Shown here piece by piece: positions 11,456 to 61,065 of a stretch of 64,000 nt of DNA. The stretch spans positions 513,501 through 577,500 of the forward strand of contig BROG01000027.1 of assembly GCA_030159075.1 (NCBI GenBank). The letters run 5' to 3'. This DNA is from Atrina japonica (lineage: Eukaryota > Mollusca > Bivalvia > Pterioida > Pinnidae). The translations under genes were made by a program, and so were the position numbers. Below the pieces are notes generated by a model. It had not been told where the DNA came from and ran no database searches. It saw nothing but the letters and a program-made list of their open reading frames with translations. Position 1 is the first letter of the stretch. Each line of letters starts with the position of its first letter.

Positions 11456-12072
11456 CATATTTTATATAACGGGTTCAAACATCGACTTCAGCTATTAAAG
11501 ATCATATACATCTTACTTTTTGAATAGAAAAAACAATTGTGATAAAAATATATCAAAACGAAATTCTGTGAAAGAGCTCCTTTAAGTTCTAATTGTTATA
11601 GAAATATTTCTAAAGGTGTTAAATGACAAAAATGATTTCATTTCCGTAAACATCGTGCTATAGTGACATTTTGGCCCGGCAGCATAAAACTTTAGAAGTT
11701 TCAGTAGTCTAAATATTTTACTCAACTTTGGCTAATTCTGAAATCTAGTTGCTGAGGAGACCAAGTTCAGATTATTTTCAGACTAGAGTTATATCCTCAA
11801 GTTTTATGGTGTTAGGCGTTGGCTTATCCAGCAGAATCAAGATGCGTAATGAAATGCCGTCGGTTAAGCTACAGGTGTAACTTATGAAGAAAAAGAAGAG
11901 TATTGGAAAACTACAGCGTATTCATATACAAATACGTGTACAAAGAAAAATCATAGTTGTGATTATTTAATACAGCAACATTTCATTAAATTCGCCTTTT
12001 AATATCAAAATGCATCCGTTCTGATTTACTACGATGATAGATGGGTATATTTTCATTAACATAATCTTTGAA
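11456..12072. other. 5' flank of the TEP gene
   Basis: AT-rich region between the last repeat and the TEP start. It must hold the promoter and 5' untranslated region, but no TATA box or initiator can be assigned with confidence. Confidence 0.4.
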
Positions 12073-12121
12073 ATGAAGTCACTTATAATTTTATTACTTA
12101 TCTTTACGAAAGGAAAGAAAC

Positions 12122-48353
<36,232 letters not shown>

Positions 48354-48418
48354 GACTTCTCGGAACAAATGAAAGAAAGTAAAACATATTATTTGTGTAT
48401 TTATTACATATTTCTTCA

Positions 48419-48424
48419 AATAAA
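48419..48424 (+). promoter_or_regulatory. Polyadenylation signal AATAAA of the TEP gene
   Basis: Canonical AATAAA 66 bases after the TEP stop codon. It fits a short 3' untranslated region for the last exon. Confidence 0.65.
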
Positions 48425-48863
48425 TTGTGGGAAAAATTCATACATACAGCTTGTTAATTACATTTTTTAAATCTACTGAACTAAAATGTTCGAATGATTT
48501 AGTCAGGGTCGTCTCCGGATGATATAACCACCTCTGCATAAGTTATCTAGAACAATTTAAAGCACCATCTTTCGTTTAAGTATTCTTCAGCTTTGGTGAT
48601 AACAAATTAGATGAAAAACGCACATGGTTAAAAATGAAATGACTCAAATATCTAGTTAGATATAACCGAGATAAGACGGTACATATACCAAGTGGTAATC
48701 TAAATTAGAAATAGAACCAAGTGTAGTGGTCAAGTCAACATCCTCACACCCGTTTTTGATAGATTGTAGTTGAATTTAGTTCATCAGGCGGTATCAGTGA
48801 CTCAGCAACTACTGTCGAATAGATAAACAATATTTTAGAGGCACATTAAATTCCATATATCCT

Positions 48864-48866
<3 letters not shown>

Positions 48867-48932
<66 letters not shown>
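48867..48932. repeat. (AT)n microsatellite downstream of TEP
   Basis: About 32 AT units. Confidence 0.95.
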
Positions 48933-48936
<4 letters not shown>

Positions 48937-48984
48937 CAAATACTAAATACTTTGTGTATACAAAAAATATCAGATAAAGTATAA

Positions 48985-49132
48985 ATCTTTAGGATGTTCA
49001 GGATACAGATACAAATCTGGTAATAAATGGACAAACATGGACCTCTGGAAGTCAAGAGGTGGAATCAGGTTCAATGGAGGAGCAAGCATCCCATCTTGAC
49101 CGGTCACACCCACCGCGAGTCCTCAGTCAAAT
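48985..49132 (-). mobile_element. Penelope-like 3' tail (minus strand)
   Basis: Complement of the tail: AATGGACAAACATGGACCTC, TGGAGGAGCAAGCATCCCAT, GACCGGTCACACCCACCGCG. No coding part. Confidence 0.75.
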
Positions 49133-49284
49133 AGATCTAAAAATAGTATCTAGTAGATATGTAAATAATTATATTCAAATCGGCACATGGTTTTATTATC
49201 GCTAGCGTTTCCATGTTGAGTTTATTTAGTCAAAAGTGTTACTTATGTCATATAGTTAAATTTACAATATACCCCATGCTTTTA

Positions 49285-50024
49285 ATAGCCCACCATCTGT
49301 TGATGTTGGGCTATTCATATGGCCCTGCATCCGTGGTCCGTCCGTCGTCCGTCCGTCCTGAACAATTCTTGTTATCGCTAGTTCTCAGAAAGGACTGAAG
49401 AGATCTCATTGAAATTTGACATAAAGGTTCCCCTTGAGCTGTAGTTGTGCATTTTACATTTTTTTTTAAAGAGATCAGAATCCAACATGGCAGACCGGCG
49501 GCCATCTTGGAGATTGACCAAAGGATGTTTGTTGCCGCTATTTCTCAGAAAGGACCGATGAGATATCATTGAAATTTGACATCAAGGTTCCTCTTAAGAT
49601 CTAGTTGTGCATATCAAATTTTCAGAGAGATCGGAATCCAATATTGCCGACAGACGGCCATCTTTGATTTTGACAATGGAAGTATGTATTTTTCAGAAGG
49701 TACTGAAAGTTTTTTTTCGAAATTAATTATGGAGGTTCCCCTGAGGTCAAGATGTGCGTATTACATTTTCAGAAAGATCAAAATCCAAGAGGAACATATG
49801 TGGGCCATGTTGAATTACATTCTCTCTGAAAATGTAATATGTTCAGTTCAAGTTCAGTAAAGCTATAATTTCGTGAAAAAGTATTTCATAGAAATATGGA
49901 TTTAAGTTCAAATTCAATGTTGAAACACAAAATAAGAGAAAAGAAGAGAAAATAACAGTCTGTCATAGATCCGACATAGAACATTCCATAGTGGGCGCCA
50001 AGTTCCCCCTGGGGTCTCTTGTTG
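49285..50024 (+). repeat. Dispersed repeat with GTCCGTCC motif and internal modules
   Basis: Begins with an inverted pair (TAGCCCACCATC..GATGTTGGGCTA), then GTCCGTCCGTC. Three diverged ~140-bp modules follow, each with 'TCTCAGAAAGGAC..GA', 'GAGATCTCATTGAAATTTGA', 'GGTTCCCCTTGAG' and 'AGATCAGAATCCAACATGG'. It ends GGGCGCCAAGTTCCCCCTGG. From memory, repeats of this kind are frequent in bivalve genomes. Confidence 0.75.
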
Positions 50025-50099
50025 ATAAGAAATGCTAGTATGAGGTGAATCATATTACTAAATTATCTAGTTCACTGAGATATATTATGATTATATAGT

Positions 50100-50310
50100 T
50101 GTGAAAATCGCTATAATTAATATTCAACACATTATCAGTGTATCTAAATGTCAATTTAAAGGTCATGGTCAATACTACTGTTTTCATCTCCAGAAAATAA
50201 TAATGAATGAAGTCTACTTCACATGAAAAAGTATCAGGTCGGGTAATTAAGGGACATAGTTAGTGCATTTTGGAATGCTAACAGTTTGTTTACGACTTAC
50301 TCTTATCAAC
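50100..50310 (-). pseudogene. Highly degraded PLE reverse transcriptase fragment
   Basis: In complement it resembles the IPMG to YIDD segment of the other copies (ATCTAAATGTCAATTTAAAG, AATGAATGAAGTCTACTTCA, AATGCTAACAGTTTGTTTAC). No intact frame. Confidence 0.6.
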
Positions 50311-50768
50311 ACATATTTGTTTATATGTACATCGATTGAGTAAAGTCATATAATATGAAATTCGAATAGCTTAGAAACGTTTTATATTGCGCTACATATA
50401 CCAATTTGAAATACTTAAAGACACAATACTGTAATATATCCAGCAAGAATAAGTTATATGGAAATATAACAATCATAGAACTCTGTTGTTCAACGATGTC
50501 GATACAAGGTACGCGCGTATTGAATTAACAGCAATGTTATTTTCTTTGGTTCCATGTTCAAATAAAGATTGATAACTTTATCAAACTTATTCAAGTAATA
50601 TGTCATTTTTGTCTTGTATCTTTGCACCACTGCTACATAAATGTTTACATATCAGTTTCATTGATGTTTTACATCCTTGGGATTATTTGGTACAGCACAT
50701 GGTGTTGATGATGTACAAGTAGTTTGAAATGGTTTCGGAATGAACAATCTTGAGATATGGAGTTGAAA

Positions 50769-51117
50769 TATGATAAACATAATACCAAAGTTATAATGCT
50801 CAAGACGATATCGTTTCTGTCAATTAGACTTCATCAGTTGAGCTCCAATTTGAAAAGTATGTGTATTTTCTATAGATAAAGTGGTATCATACAAGACCAA
50901 ATAATATCTCTAAAAGTATAGCCGAAATCCGTCTAAGAGTAACCACTGTAAAAATGACCATCTTAGCTTTAGACAATTTTCGAATTTAAATAGTGTTAAC
51001 AGTGCCAAGTATTACTTTAGTATAAGATGAACAGCTGGTACCGAAATACCAGGTACTAGGTTTATGTATACCCTCGGGGACTCAAACGGTCCACCAGCGG
51101 TGGCAACGACCTAGTGG
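50769..51117 (-). mobile_element. Single-unit retrozyme with intact hammerhead (minus strand)
   Basis: One ~349-bp unit in complement of the 17991-18345 unit, starting CCACTAGGTCGTTGCCACCG and ending ATGTTTATCATATTT. The boundaries coincide with those of the tandem copy, supporting a real monomer. It lies about 2.4 kb downstream of the TEP gene. Confidence 0.85.
50798..50843 (-). ncRNA. Hammerhead ribozyme, type I (copy E, best stem III)
   Basis: On the minus strand: GCTCAA, CTGATGA, AGTCTAATTGACA, GAAA, CGATATCG, TC, TTGAGC. Stem III is longer than in copy A (CG-ATAT-CG plus the A-U pair) and the triplet is GTC. Every core position is conserved, so this is the copy most likely to self-cleave, between 50804 and 50803. 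Confidence 0.87.
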
Positions 51118-51261
51118 AATGATTATGCACACTGGGACAAGATTGTAATGGTGGGATAGAATGTGGGTATAACGGTTACAAGGTACATGGATAATACTAT
51201 ACCAGCCTACTGTAAGTAAACTGGCAAACTTTCTCACAAAATCAACTTGGGCTAAAAGAGG

Positions 51262-51330
51262 AGCCGAATCAGCGTAATGGTCTAAGCACTCGGTCTCGGA
51301 ACCCTCTATAGAATTGTAGTTGAAATCAAG
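51262..51330 (+). repeat. Possible tRNA-derived SINE head
   Basis: AGCGTAATGGTCTAAGCACT resembles a polymerase III A box and TAGTTGAAATC a B box, ~40 bases apart. No folded tRNA or SINE tail could be confirmed. Confidence 0.3.
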
Positions 51331-51339
51331 TAAAAAAGA

Positions 51340-53030
51340 GGCAACCTTGGCGGTCACACAAGCCTAGAGCCCATAGTCGAAGCCAGCCCTAAGTAGGGGA
51401 TATGACTCCTTTTAAGGTTCATAACTATATCAACAGGTGATATTTCTTAATGCTTTCAATTAGCGATCAATAGTTTCTTTAACATCCTGGAGTAAAAAAT
51501 GTATGCTACCATATTTCCAACAATACACAAAAGGGGTGCAAATTAGATAAGCCTGCTGCATATACTTTATTTGTACCGATTCTAGCCAGTTTATTATAAA
51601 TCACATTTTGTTTGAAATAAATAATCATCAATGGTTACACATTATATCATAAATATGACTGACAGTAAATACTGTGACCTTGCTCTAAGTGAAACATTAT
51701 CCACAAAAGACAGTTGGAAATACCAGGCCATTCTAAATTATGCATTCTTAAATCTAATCAAAAAGTCAAAGGTCAACGAATAATGTTTTGGCGTATTTCC
51801 AATAATTTAAACTCACATCACCCCATTTCCCAAGCTTTGTCAGCTATCTTACTTATTCAGTTTCAATAACAGTCCTTTGTCCTTTAGACCAATGACTGCA
51901 AATTTAACAAAATATATTTTCGTCTAGTATACAACGTTATATGCACAAATACAAAAAGTTGACAACTTTTAAGGAAATTAGGATTTTCACCGTACTTGTG
52001 TTTTGATTTTCTACCTTGACATTTTAACGAACTGTCTTCTTTTCGGACTTAACAACTGTCTATACAATGTTTATAAGTTGTCATGAAATTTAATATTTTG
52101 AAACTTTGCCAATACAACAATTATGAGTTTCCATGAAAATTGATTTTATGATATCTGGAAATCGGTAACATTTTTAGATAATAAGGAATACAATTATAAT
52201 ATATTCAAAATTAACCATTTCCCCTCAATCTCGGCATGTGGTCTTATCGGTCATCCAATCGGAACGCTCGGGTGTCTCGGAATGTTTCAAGTTCAATCTC
52301 TTACACAGAGTTGTCGGTCCTTGCACTCTCGATCAATCTCTGTCAACATCTAAAACCAGTCCTACAACACGTGAACATGTAACCAACAGAATAAATGTAG
52401 AACCCAAATTAAATACGGATATGAATACTATTCACAAAAATATAGTCTCTATATTTATAATCATTTTTAGACAGTATTATCGTCTCAGATAGTAGTATTT
52501 TAAATCTAAATCAGCACTAAAATATATGCAAAAGGACGAGTACCTTATAAAGAACAAATTATATTGTACATTTATATACTTTATCAAGAAACTGGAAAAA
52601 TCAAGACGTTGACAGATATTGATGGAGAGTATAGGCGCCATTGAATTTTAGAGCCGTATGAATAGGAGCAAAAGTACGCAAATGCACAGACCCATTTATA
52701 TAAAGTGAAGGTCCACCAATCATGATGGCAGTGCGGTGCAGATAGTGACACAACCTTCCATCATGAATTTGGTGATTGAAACAAGTGTATGAACTAGTAG
52801 TTCTTTTTTTCAGTGAAGCAGAGACAGTGTAGTGGTGTACCGTGTCATGAATCATGTTGTGTGGCTTGGACTGCTAGAATAGAAGCATTTGTTTTTTCCA
52901 ACAGAGTGACAATGTGTCCCATATCGACGCCAGTGTGCAAATAAATGTAACCTTAACATATAAACACACGGTAGTACTTGCATTTTGAGATATTTTGTGA
53001 CCATTAACAAGCCATCTGGTCCTCCAAAAT
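51340..53030. other. Intergenic, nothing recognised
   Basis: No exon or repeat that I can support. Confidence 0.45.
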
Positions 53031-53032
53031 GA

Positions 53033-53034
<2 letters not shown>

Positions 53035-53123
<89 letters not shown>
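53035..53123. repeat. (GA)n microsatellite
   Basis: About 44 AG units. Confidence 0.95.
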
Positions 53124-53125
<2 letters not shown>

Positions 53126-53176
53126 CCATAACATAGTTAAAAACGAGATTAAAAGAATCCTTTGTTGCCAATTTTT

Positions 53177-53650
<474 letters not shown>

Positions 53651-54149
53651 GCTCGTCTTCCTGCCTGTCTCTCTGTCTGTCCGAAATAATTCCTTGACAA
53701 TACTGTTAGTTAGGGGTGTCATATATGAATGAAACTTGAAATTATGTTTGCTTATGAGGTAGTCAAATGTGGGATTGAATACTGGCCTATGCCGAGCGAG
53801 TAGAGACTTGTATAGAAATTGAAAACCGGTCAAACAACAGAAATGCTGCTATATTGCCGATACATAAACCCAAAATTTATTCATACATTTGTAGTTAAAA
53901 TAGCTAAGCAATACTGTTATTCACCTCACCTTTCCCACCGGTCAACTCATAGAATATCATTATGGACATGGTACCCGTGAGAAACATCACGGCATTATGT
54001 AAAAGTGTGACTATAAAATTGTTTTCTTAAAATACGAAAAACGCACTCAGAATAGATAATATGTACTACAACTAGTGTCTAAAATATAAATTATGATCAC
54101 CATTTATACATTCTGGTTAACAGGCTGGCTGATATTTCCTAAATACCCT

Positions 54150-54870
54150 TTATAAAGATTGTCGGCATTCCAATGGGTACCAATTGTGCAATTATTTTGG
54201 CTGAAATATTATTTTATTGATATGAAGCGGAATTTATACAGTCTCTGCTCTCCCAATGATACACACAGTTAGCATCTCGGTTCAATTTTACTTACTGGTA
54301 TATCGATGATGTTCTGTCCATAAATAATTCAGAATTTCAGAATTACCTCGGCCAGATGTATCTAGTTGAGCTAGAGATCAATGAGACGACAGAGAGCAAC
54401 ACATCTGCTTCTGACCTAGATTTACTCCTGTAGCTTGGAAAAGACGGTCAACTTCACACATCTCTCTATGACAAAGGAGAAGAGTTCATTTTCCATATCA
54501 CAAACTTCCCGTTCCTGAATAGTAATATTCCGTCTTCTCCTGCTTATAGCGTTTTCATTTCATAACTTATACGTTATGCCAGGGCATGCTCTTCTCATGA
54601 ATGTTTTATTCTGAGAGCTAAACGATTAACAAATAAACTACTTGACCTCATCACCAAACTTTACCTTTTTACCGAATTTGATCCGTACATCGAAATTGAA
54701 GGGTTTCCATGGAACATTTGCGGTGGGTGTGGCATGCCAGCAGAAGACGCTGACTCCTTCCGGGCACCTGGTCTTATCCCGTTTGGGATTCGTAATTGTT
54801 CTTCATTTGCACATCTAATTCGTCGTGTTATAATGGACTTGAGTTTTTGATTATTGATTGGTACTTCTTC
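54150..54870 (+). pseudogene. Diverged Penelope-like element, second subfamily
   Basis: Reads IVGIPMGTNCA, YIDDVLSINNSEFQNYL, ELEINETTESNTSAS, NFPFLNSNIPSSPAYSVFIS and LIRYARACSSHECF with several stops and short indels. Tail differs from the first subfamily (GACGCTGACTCCTTCCGG, GGTCTTATCCCGTTTGGGAT, TCGTCGTGTTATAATGGACT) and recurs at 59.1, 60.9 and 62.2 kb. Confidence 0.8.
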
Positions 54871-54879
54871 AATTTTACT

Positions 54880-56095
54880 TTGTCAATTTATATATACTGG
54901 TAATATGTCTCAGATGGGGAGGTGGGCTACAAATTCCTCAAATTGACCTTGTTGAAACTCTAATGCACCAACTACTTTGCTTTAGGCAACCCCCCTTCTT
55001 TTAGTAGACTCAAGATATTTGTGGTGCATCAATGAAAAAAACAATTAGAGAATCATACATTATAAATGGTGATCAGTTTCAATGAACTTTTAACGGTAAT
55101 ATTTCTGTATTAAATATACCGAAACTGGATTGAAACTGCATTTGTTATTAGCCAATCAGAATGTAACGATTCTGACCAATTACAGTAACCTTCCAATATA
55201 TAAATTTGTTGTCCAAAACATAAAAGGAAACAAAATAATTTAGTTATTTTTATGCCATTAGCTTTTCAGAATTCTGTAAGGAGGTAAAATTCAATACAAA
55301 ATAGCAAATTAGTCAACATTGATTTGCACAACCTGGTTGACTGCATCTGGTAATCAAATATGAACCTATTAGAAAAAAAGATGTAATTAAAAAGGTTTTT
55401 GTGTGTTCCAGTTTGAATTCCATATTTTTCTGTTGTAGTTGTATTGCTTTCAACTTGGACATTTTAATGATCCCATCATTTCTTAAAAGGACTTAAAAAG
55501 GTTTAATTCTTTGATATTCATTTAATCAATTATCTAACTTTTTATCATTGTTTTTTTATCTCCTAATCATTTATTGTTAAAATAAAATAGTTTATTTAGC
55601 ACATTGTGACTTGTGAATGTTTCGGTTGTCAATATGGTTCTGGTCTGAAGTCACCGATTTTACTTAATGCTAAAGCTCAACTTTTATAAATTTTGACTAA
55701 ATGTATAAAGATGTTTCTAAAATATTTGAATGTGATTGACTAAGAACCAAATTATTGTATTTTCAGTCACATCTAAATTATTGGCTGAAATTTATTATTT
55801 TCCTTTGACAAAATATATCAAAATTTGAGTATACAGAGTACTCAAACTATTTGTATAAGTTTTAATAAAATTTCTGAAAATATGCAATATAGTTTATCGT
55901 TGTTAACTATGACATACAAAAATGTCCAGTTGCATAATAAAGTCTTTAAATCCTACTTATTTATTTGAGCTTTAGTATTCAGTACATTTAGTGTCTTCAT
56001 CCCAGGACCAAAACCAAGTATTGTGAATAAAAAATGTACTTGACCAGGATAACGAGCGGATAAAAGGTTTCTTTAGTTTATGATTTATCAAGTTG
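54880..56095. other. Intergenic AT-rich stretch, nothing recognised
   Basis: No exon or assignable repeat. Confidence 0.45.
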
Positions 56096-56099
56096 GGCA

Positions 56100-56100
<1 letters not shown>

Positions 56101-56190
<90 letters not shown>
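56101..56190. repeat. (TA)n microsatellite
   Basis: About 44 TA units. Confidence 0.95.
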
Positions 56191-56192
<2 letters not shown>

Positions 56193-56204
56193 TATATATA
56201 TATA

Positions 56205-56820
56205 CTTTGTGAAAATAAGGTGAGGTCGAGGGTTGTATGCATACGGTATATAGAGTGAAGTTGCATTAATCATTGGCGTACAAATAATTGCCAAACTGAG
56301 TTTCTCAAGCAATTATCACAAAATACAAAGGAATTGAAGAATTTTAAGCTTGTGAATGTCTCTTTTTTTATTTTATTTTTAATCAATATAAGTAGTAAAA
56401 AAAGGAAAAACTTTCGGGAAAAGCAGAGATAACCCCCTTTAAATAATACTGTTCACCACATAATATTGAATTATAAAAATCTCAGATACCAAAGTATAAA
56501 TCAATAGGATGTCCAGGACATCCAGGAAAAGTTGCAGTCACTCTGTTATTCACTAATTTCACTTTCAATTTATGTCATAATATTTCTTATACATATAAGA
56601 TAATTCATGAAATATAGACGCCACATGGTGATTGCGGGATATTACTAGTTAAATGTGTAAACTTTACTATTATTAATTGACAAAACGACGTCAATATATC
56701 TAAATGTCAAATAAAAGGACACCGCTAGCATTTTTCTTCTGAATGAAGTCTGCTTCGTATGCATAAAGAAACAGATCACCCAATAAAGGACACAATAGGT
56801 TCCCATGGAAATAAAGGTTT
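56205..56820 (-). pseudogene. Scrambled PLE remnants
   Basis: Minus-strand pieces: PLE 5' leader (GAAAATAAGGTGAGGTCGAG to TCAAGCAATTATCACAAAAT, 56210-56330), a bit of 3' tail (AAAATCTCAGATACCAAAGT, ~56475) and a reverse transcriptase piece covering YIDD to IPMG (56640-56815) with deletions. Confidence 0.65.
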
Positions 56821-56829
56821 CTTTTGTGC

Positions 56830-56942
<113 letters not shown>

Positions 56943-57039
56943 ATATAAGCCTAAAGAACAATTCATATATCAAACAGATGATAATGGTCTAATTAGTATA
57001 TCAGCACTTTTAGACATCATTCTCATCCAGAATTAAGAG

Positions 57040-58360
57040 AATTCAAGTGGAAATAATTCATTCAAAATCAATATGTGAATGATAAATTAGCACTGACGCA
57101 GCAGGCTACCTAAAGTTATCAAAAATGTTTAAAACCCTTTTTTACAATTGTGGAAAGTTTATATCAAATTACCAAAGGCATTCTGTCTGACTTGAAATTA
57201 TGAACCTGCCCATGGTTTCTATCAGGTGTGCAAGAATTACGTGTTCCAAACACCTGTTTCAAACTGTGGTAATAGGTCTCTAATATCCCTGGAAATATTA
57301 AAAAATTTAACAAGCCTGGAAAAAATTGATAATATCATTTTAAGATGTCCTAAAATCGATTTTATGATATCTTAAAATAATATTTTGTCATAAAATACCC
57401 AACGAGTAATAAAATTACATAGATTTTCCTCACGTTAATTTGATATATGATTACAATGAACTTATCACGAGTGCCGAAATAACATGCTGGCAAAGGCCGA
57501 GAATACTTACTTATATGTACAAGTGACGAAAATACTTGGTGCCGAAATTACCGACACTAAATTTTTAAAAATTTACATTGATTTAGGAGTGACATACGAA
57601 TTTCTTGTACGATAAACAATACTGTGTTCTTGCCATTGAGCTGACAAACACATATAAGCTCGCTATAATGTGTTTCTAGCCAAAAGTCTAGAATATTCGT
57701 GACCGTCACCTTTAGTCAATAAACCCTAAAGCAAAGGGGTTTATCTGTCTAGCTAGTTAAGTATACAAAGTATGAAAACATTTGAGTGTATGGCTTATTC
57801 TGTATCTTGCCCACAACATACTACACGTATATGGCAGGTTAATCATGTTTCTACAATATATACAGTCGACATTGTACTTTTATCGAATAGTCTCATAAGT
57901 AATATGTTTAAGCATAAGCATAAGCTTTCGAGGTCCCGATCTAGTGTCAAGAAACTACTTAATGCTCTCTACTTTAGGACTTGTAACACTGAAAAAAAAA
58001 AACAAAAACAAAACAAGTGGCCCAATAGGCTTTAACTGTCACGTGAGTGAAACCATACCCACTTTTACCCCTTTTGGAGTACAGCTGGTTACTAGCCCAT
58101 TTTCATACAAACAATAAAATGTTAAGCTTCAAATTTCATGCTATGTTTGGTTACACTTGGCACACTGATTTTTGAGAAGATGTCGAAAATGTGCCACAGT
58201 TAACAATGGGTGACCTAATATAACCTAAACATGCATTTGTTTCTTGTCTGGGTTATGCTCGCTGTTGTGTGTGAATTTAAGTTCAAGTGGTTTTATTAAC
58301 CTACCCACAATCCTCAAGTGATTGTTATCTGTTTAGAAAATATAATCGCACTTGTACTGA
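57040..58360. other. Intergenic, nothing recognised
   Basis: No exon or repeat that I can support. Confidence 0.45.
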
Positions 58361-58419
58361 AATGAGTTATCTGTCCGACTGTGTCATTACTGATTGTTGC
58401 GAGGACTTGAGTTTGACTA

Positions 58420-59055
58420 TGGACTCATGTCGGGTGTGACCAGTCAACAGGAGATGCTTACTTTTTCATGTTACCTGATGTCATCTCTGGATTTATCTGA
58501 TGTCCGTGGTCGTCCAGTGTTTCTATCTTCTGTATACTAGACCTACTGGCTTTTGTTTCTGTAGTTATTATTGTGCCAATGAATGAAATTTCATTACGGG
58601 GATTACGTCGAGGTTACCACAGCGGCATGGTACCAGCGGTCAGCTGACAACTTGTAATTAAAAGGTGTATTGTAGTAAAACAGGACCAACTGCATTTGGG
58701 TAAATGAGGACTATGATGAACAGTTAGTATTATGAATAGTTCGTTGTTGCAATACACAGCGTATGACACATTGTTCTATAAATTTCCTTGAACTACCGCC
58801 ATGGATGAAACTGGAAATATTCTAATCCGGTGTATAAATATTTTCTAGAGGAAACCTTTTGGATTGTTTTTGTAGTAATCTGTTGAAAAATTGTTGATAG
58901 ACGGAAATGTTAATCTTATGTAACATATCTGACTTGAAATATAATCTTACGCTGTATTGTGTATTGTGTATTGTGTATTAGCCCATCAAATAATGTTGTA
59001 AGATCAATATTTATGTAACGTATTATTATAACAGTAACCGGTCGTAAAATTCTTT
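58420..59055 (+). repeat. Dispersed/duplicated segment, copy 2 (uninterrupted)
   Basis: Collinear with 2340-2531 plus 3973-4390. At 58628-58634 it preserves the empty target site of the 1441-bp element. Its first ~80 bases resemble a PLE tail. Confidence 0.8.
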
Positions 59056-59235
59056 TGTGACGGGCATGGCATGATAGCAGAGGACGCTGACTCCTTCCGG
59101 ACACCTGGTCCTATTCCGTTTGGAATTCGCAATTGTTCTTCATGTTGAGACCATTTATATATCTTATTTGTCGTATTCTAATGGATACGGAGTTTCGATT
59201 ATCAATTGGCACGTCTTCATTTGCTTTTATTTGTT
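59056..59235 (+). mobile_element. PLE subfamily-2 tail
   Basis: GACGGGCATGGCATGATAGC, GACGCTGACTCCTTCCGGAC and GGTCCTATTCCGTTTGGAAT match the tail at 54730-54870. Confidence 0.75.
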
Positions 59236-59363
59236 AATAGTGTTACGTGCAGAAAAAGTGTTGATTTGTCGAAATAAATAAAAACGGGGAACAGAAGAGA
59301 ATGAGAATGTTGCTTTGTCAATATAAACACATCAAAATCTAAAACAGAAAAAAAACTTTGTCA

Positions 59364-59365
<2 letters not shown>

Positions 59366-59395
<30 letters not shown>

Positions 59396-59396
59396 A
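59366..59396. repeat. (CA)n microsatellite
   Basis: About 14 CA units with one interruption. Confidence 0.9.
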
Positions 59397-59699
59397 CCGC
59401 CCCACACAGAACAGAAAGCATCTTGCCTTTTCAAAGGAAGATACAAGCAAGAGGACGCTGGTGCAAAAGGTTGAGTTAACAAGGTTACATATGGCTGCAA
59501 ATTTTGCTTTATTCTTAAGGATTTCGTCTTGACAGATCAATTGGGATGATATGTACTCCAACTCAACAATTAAACTGGTAAAAATTTGAGACAAATGCAT
59601 TTACTATGTAAATATTCAATAATGCTCTTTTATACGTAGTACTCATTACTACCGTATAAAAATATATTTATTGTGATATATCCTCAAGTGAAGAACAAA

Positions 59700-59855
59700 A
59701 CCTGACGAAATTTCTATTATGAAATGGAACATTTACAATGTGATATTTTGTTTAGAAAAAAATAAATTTTGAGTCTTATGTCTGAATACAACCATGTTAA
59801 AATTAATTATTTTATACTTGAAACTTATCATTGTTATTGATGTTAAAACATGTGC

Positions 59856-59940
<85 letters not shown>

Positions 59941-60790
59941 TTATATAATATTTTTGAAATATTTTTACAAAATTGAATACCGTTTAAATTTTTGTTTGCG
60001 CAAAAGGCGCTTAGAGATATAACAAGGAGAAAAATTATATGCAATGTTATCGCCTGAATGATTTTAGACTATATATATTTGGTATAGTTGTTCGGTTTGG
60101 GTCACTATTAGTTTAATTGATTGTAATAGCACGCATGATCACTTCAACACGGCGATTTGGGATGTACAAGACACAGATGTAGTCACTTTCATTCTTGCTC
60201 TTTCTGTTGTCACGTTTAATGCCATTGTCTGTCCAAGCTGTTATACGGAAGTTATTGGTACGGTTACAATACACAGGTTCATTTATTTGATCTTTCAATT
60301 TGATCTTTTGTATGTTAAACAGAGCACACAGCATGAAAAGATTAGAAAGCTAATCATCCTCTGAATACAGCAAGTTCTTAAAGGGCATTAGCTACTTTTT
60401 TTACCAAAAGAAAATCTTTTCTTTTTAACTACCTAGATTGATAAACAATTACAAAAAAAAAGAAATATGCACAGGCATGACAATTCTTTAATTACTATAT
60501 AGTTTGTGAAAATTGCTTGAAAAACCCAATTTGACACGTTTTCACTTGCAATTGATTTATTCAACCTTACTGTTTGTATATGAATACTACACTGGACCTG
60601 ACCTAATTTTCTCAGAATATTTAGGAATATAACATTTTTATGCCTGTGTATAGCTCTTATCTATTATTGTACTTCAAATACAAGTAGTTTTTGTTTTGGT
60701 AAACACAGCTAATACCCCTCTTAAGAACAAAGAGATCACCAAAATCGTTTTGGTGACTACAATATACAGTTTAATTGCTATCCTATTTAC
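59700..60790 (+). repeat. Duplicated segment, copy 2 of 7060-7860
   Basis: Same order and orientation as copy 1, with a longer (CA)n tract at 59857-59934. It is interrupted at 60377-60722 by a PLE-derived element that copy 1 lacks. Confidence 0.8.
60377..60722 (+). mobile_element. ~345-bp PLE-derived element with inverted ends; filled site
   Basis: Ends AAGGGCATTAGCTACTTTTT and TTTTGGTAAACACAGCTAAT are inverted copies. The interior includes PLE 5'-leader text (TTACTGTTTGTATATGAATA, ACTACACTGGACCTGACC). Copy 1 reads ACGTTCTTTTAAGAACAAAG straight through at ~7765, the empty site. A short internal-deletion derivative of the 35.6-38.0 kb element is the best reading. Confidence 0.75.
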
Positions 60791-60904
60791 GTGAATACTG
60801 TAATTGACAAACAGTTTGGTATGGTCTATAATCAAATATTTGGAACGTTTCTACAAAATTTCCAGCAAGCTAGTAAGAAGTTCAGCATGTGATAAAAACA
60901 CTAT

Positions 60905-61065
60905 ATGGTGAAGACGCTGACTCCTTCCGGACACCTGGTCTTATCCCGTTTGGGATTCGTAATTGTTCTTCATGTTGAGACCATTTGCACATCTAATTCG
61001 TCGTGTTATAATGGACTTGAGTTTTGATTATTGATTGGTACTTCTTCAACTTTACTTTATTACAG
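60905..61065 (+). mobile_element. PLE subfamily-2 tail
   Basis: GAAGACGCTGACTCCTTCCG, GGTCTTATCCCGTTTGGGAT and TTATAATGGACTTGAGTTTT match 54748-54850 nearly exactly. Confidence 0.8.

Noticed and set aside
52238..52492. 84-codon open frame
   Set aside because: No start context, splice sites or family resemblance; likely chance.
59794..60044. Open frames of TH or CV repeats
   Set aside because: Translation of a (CA)n microsatellite.
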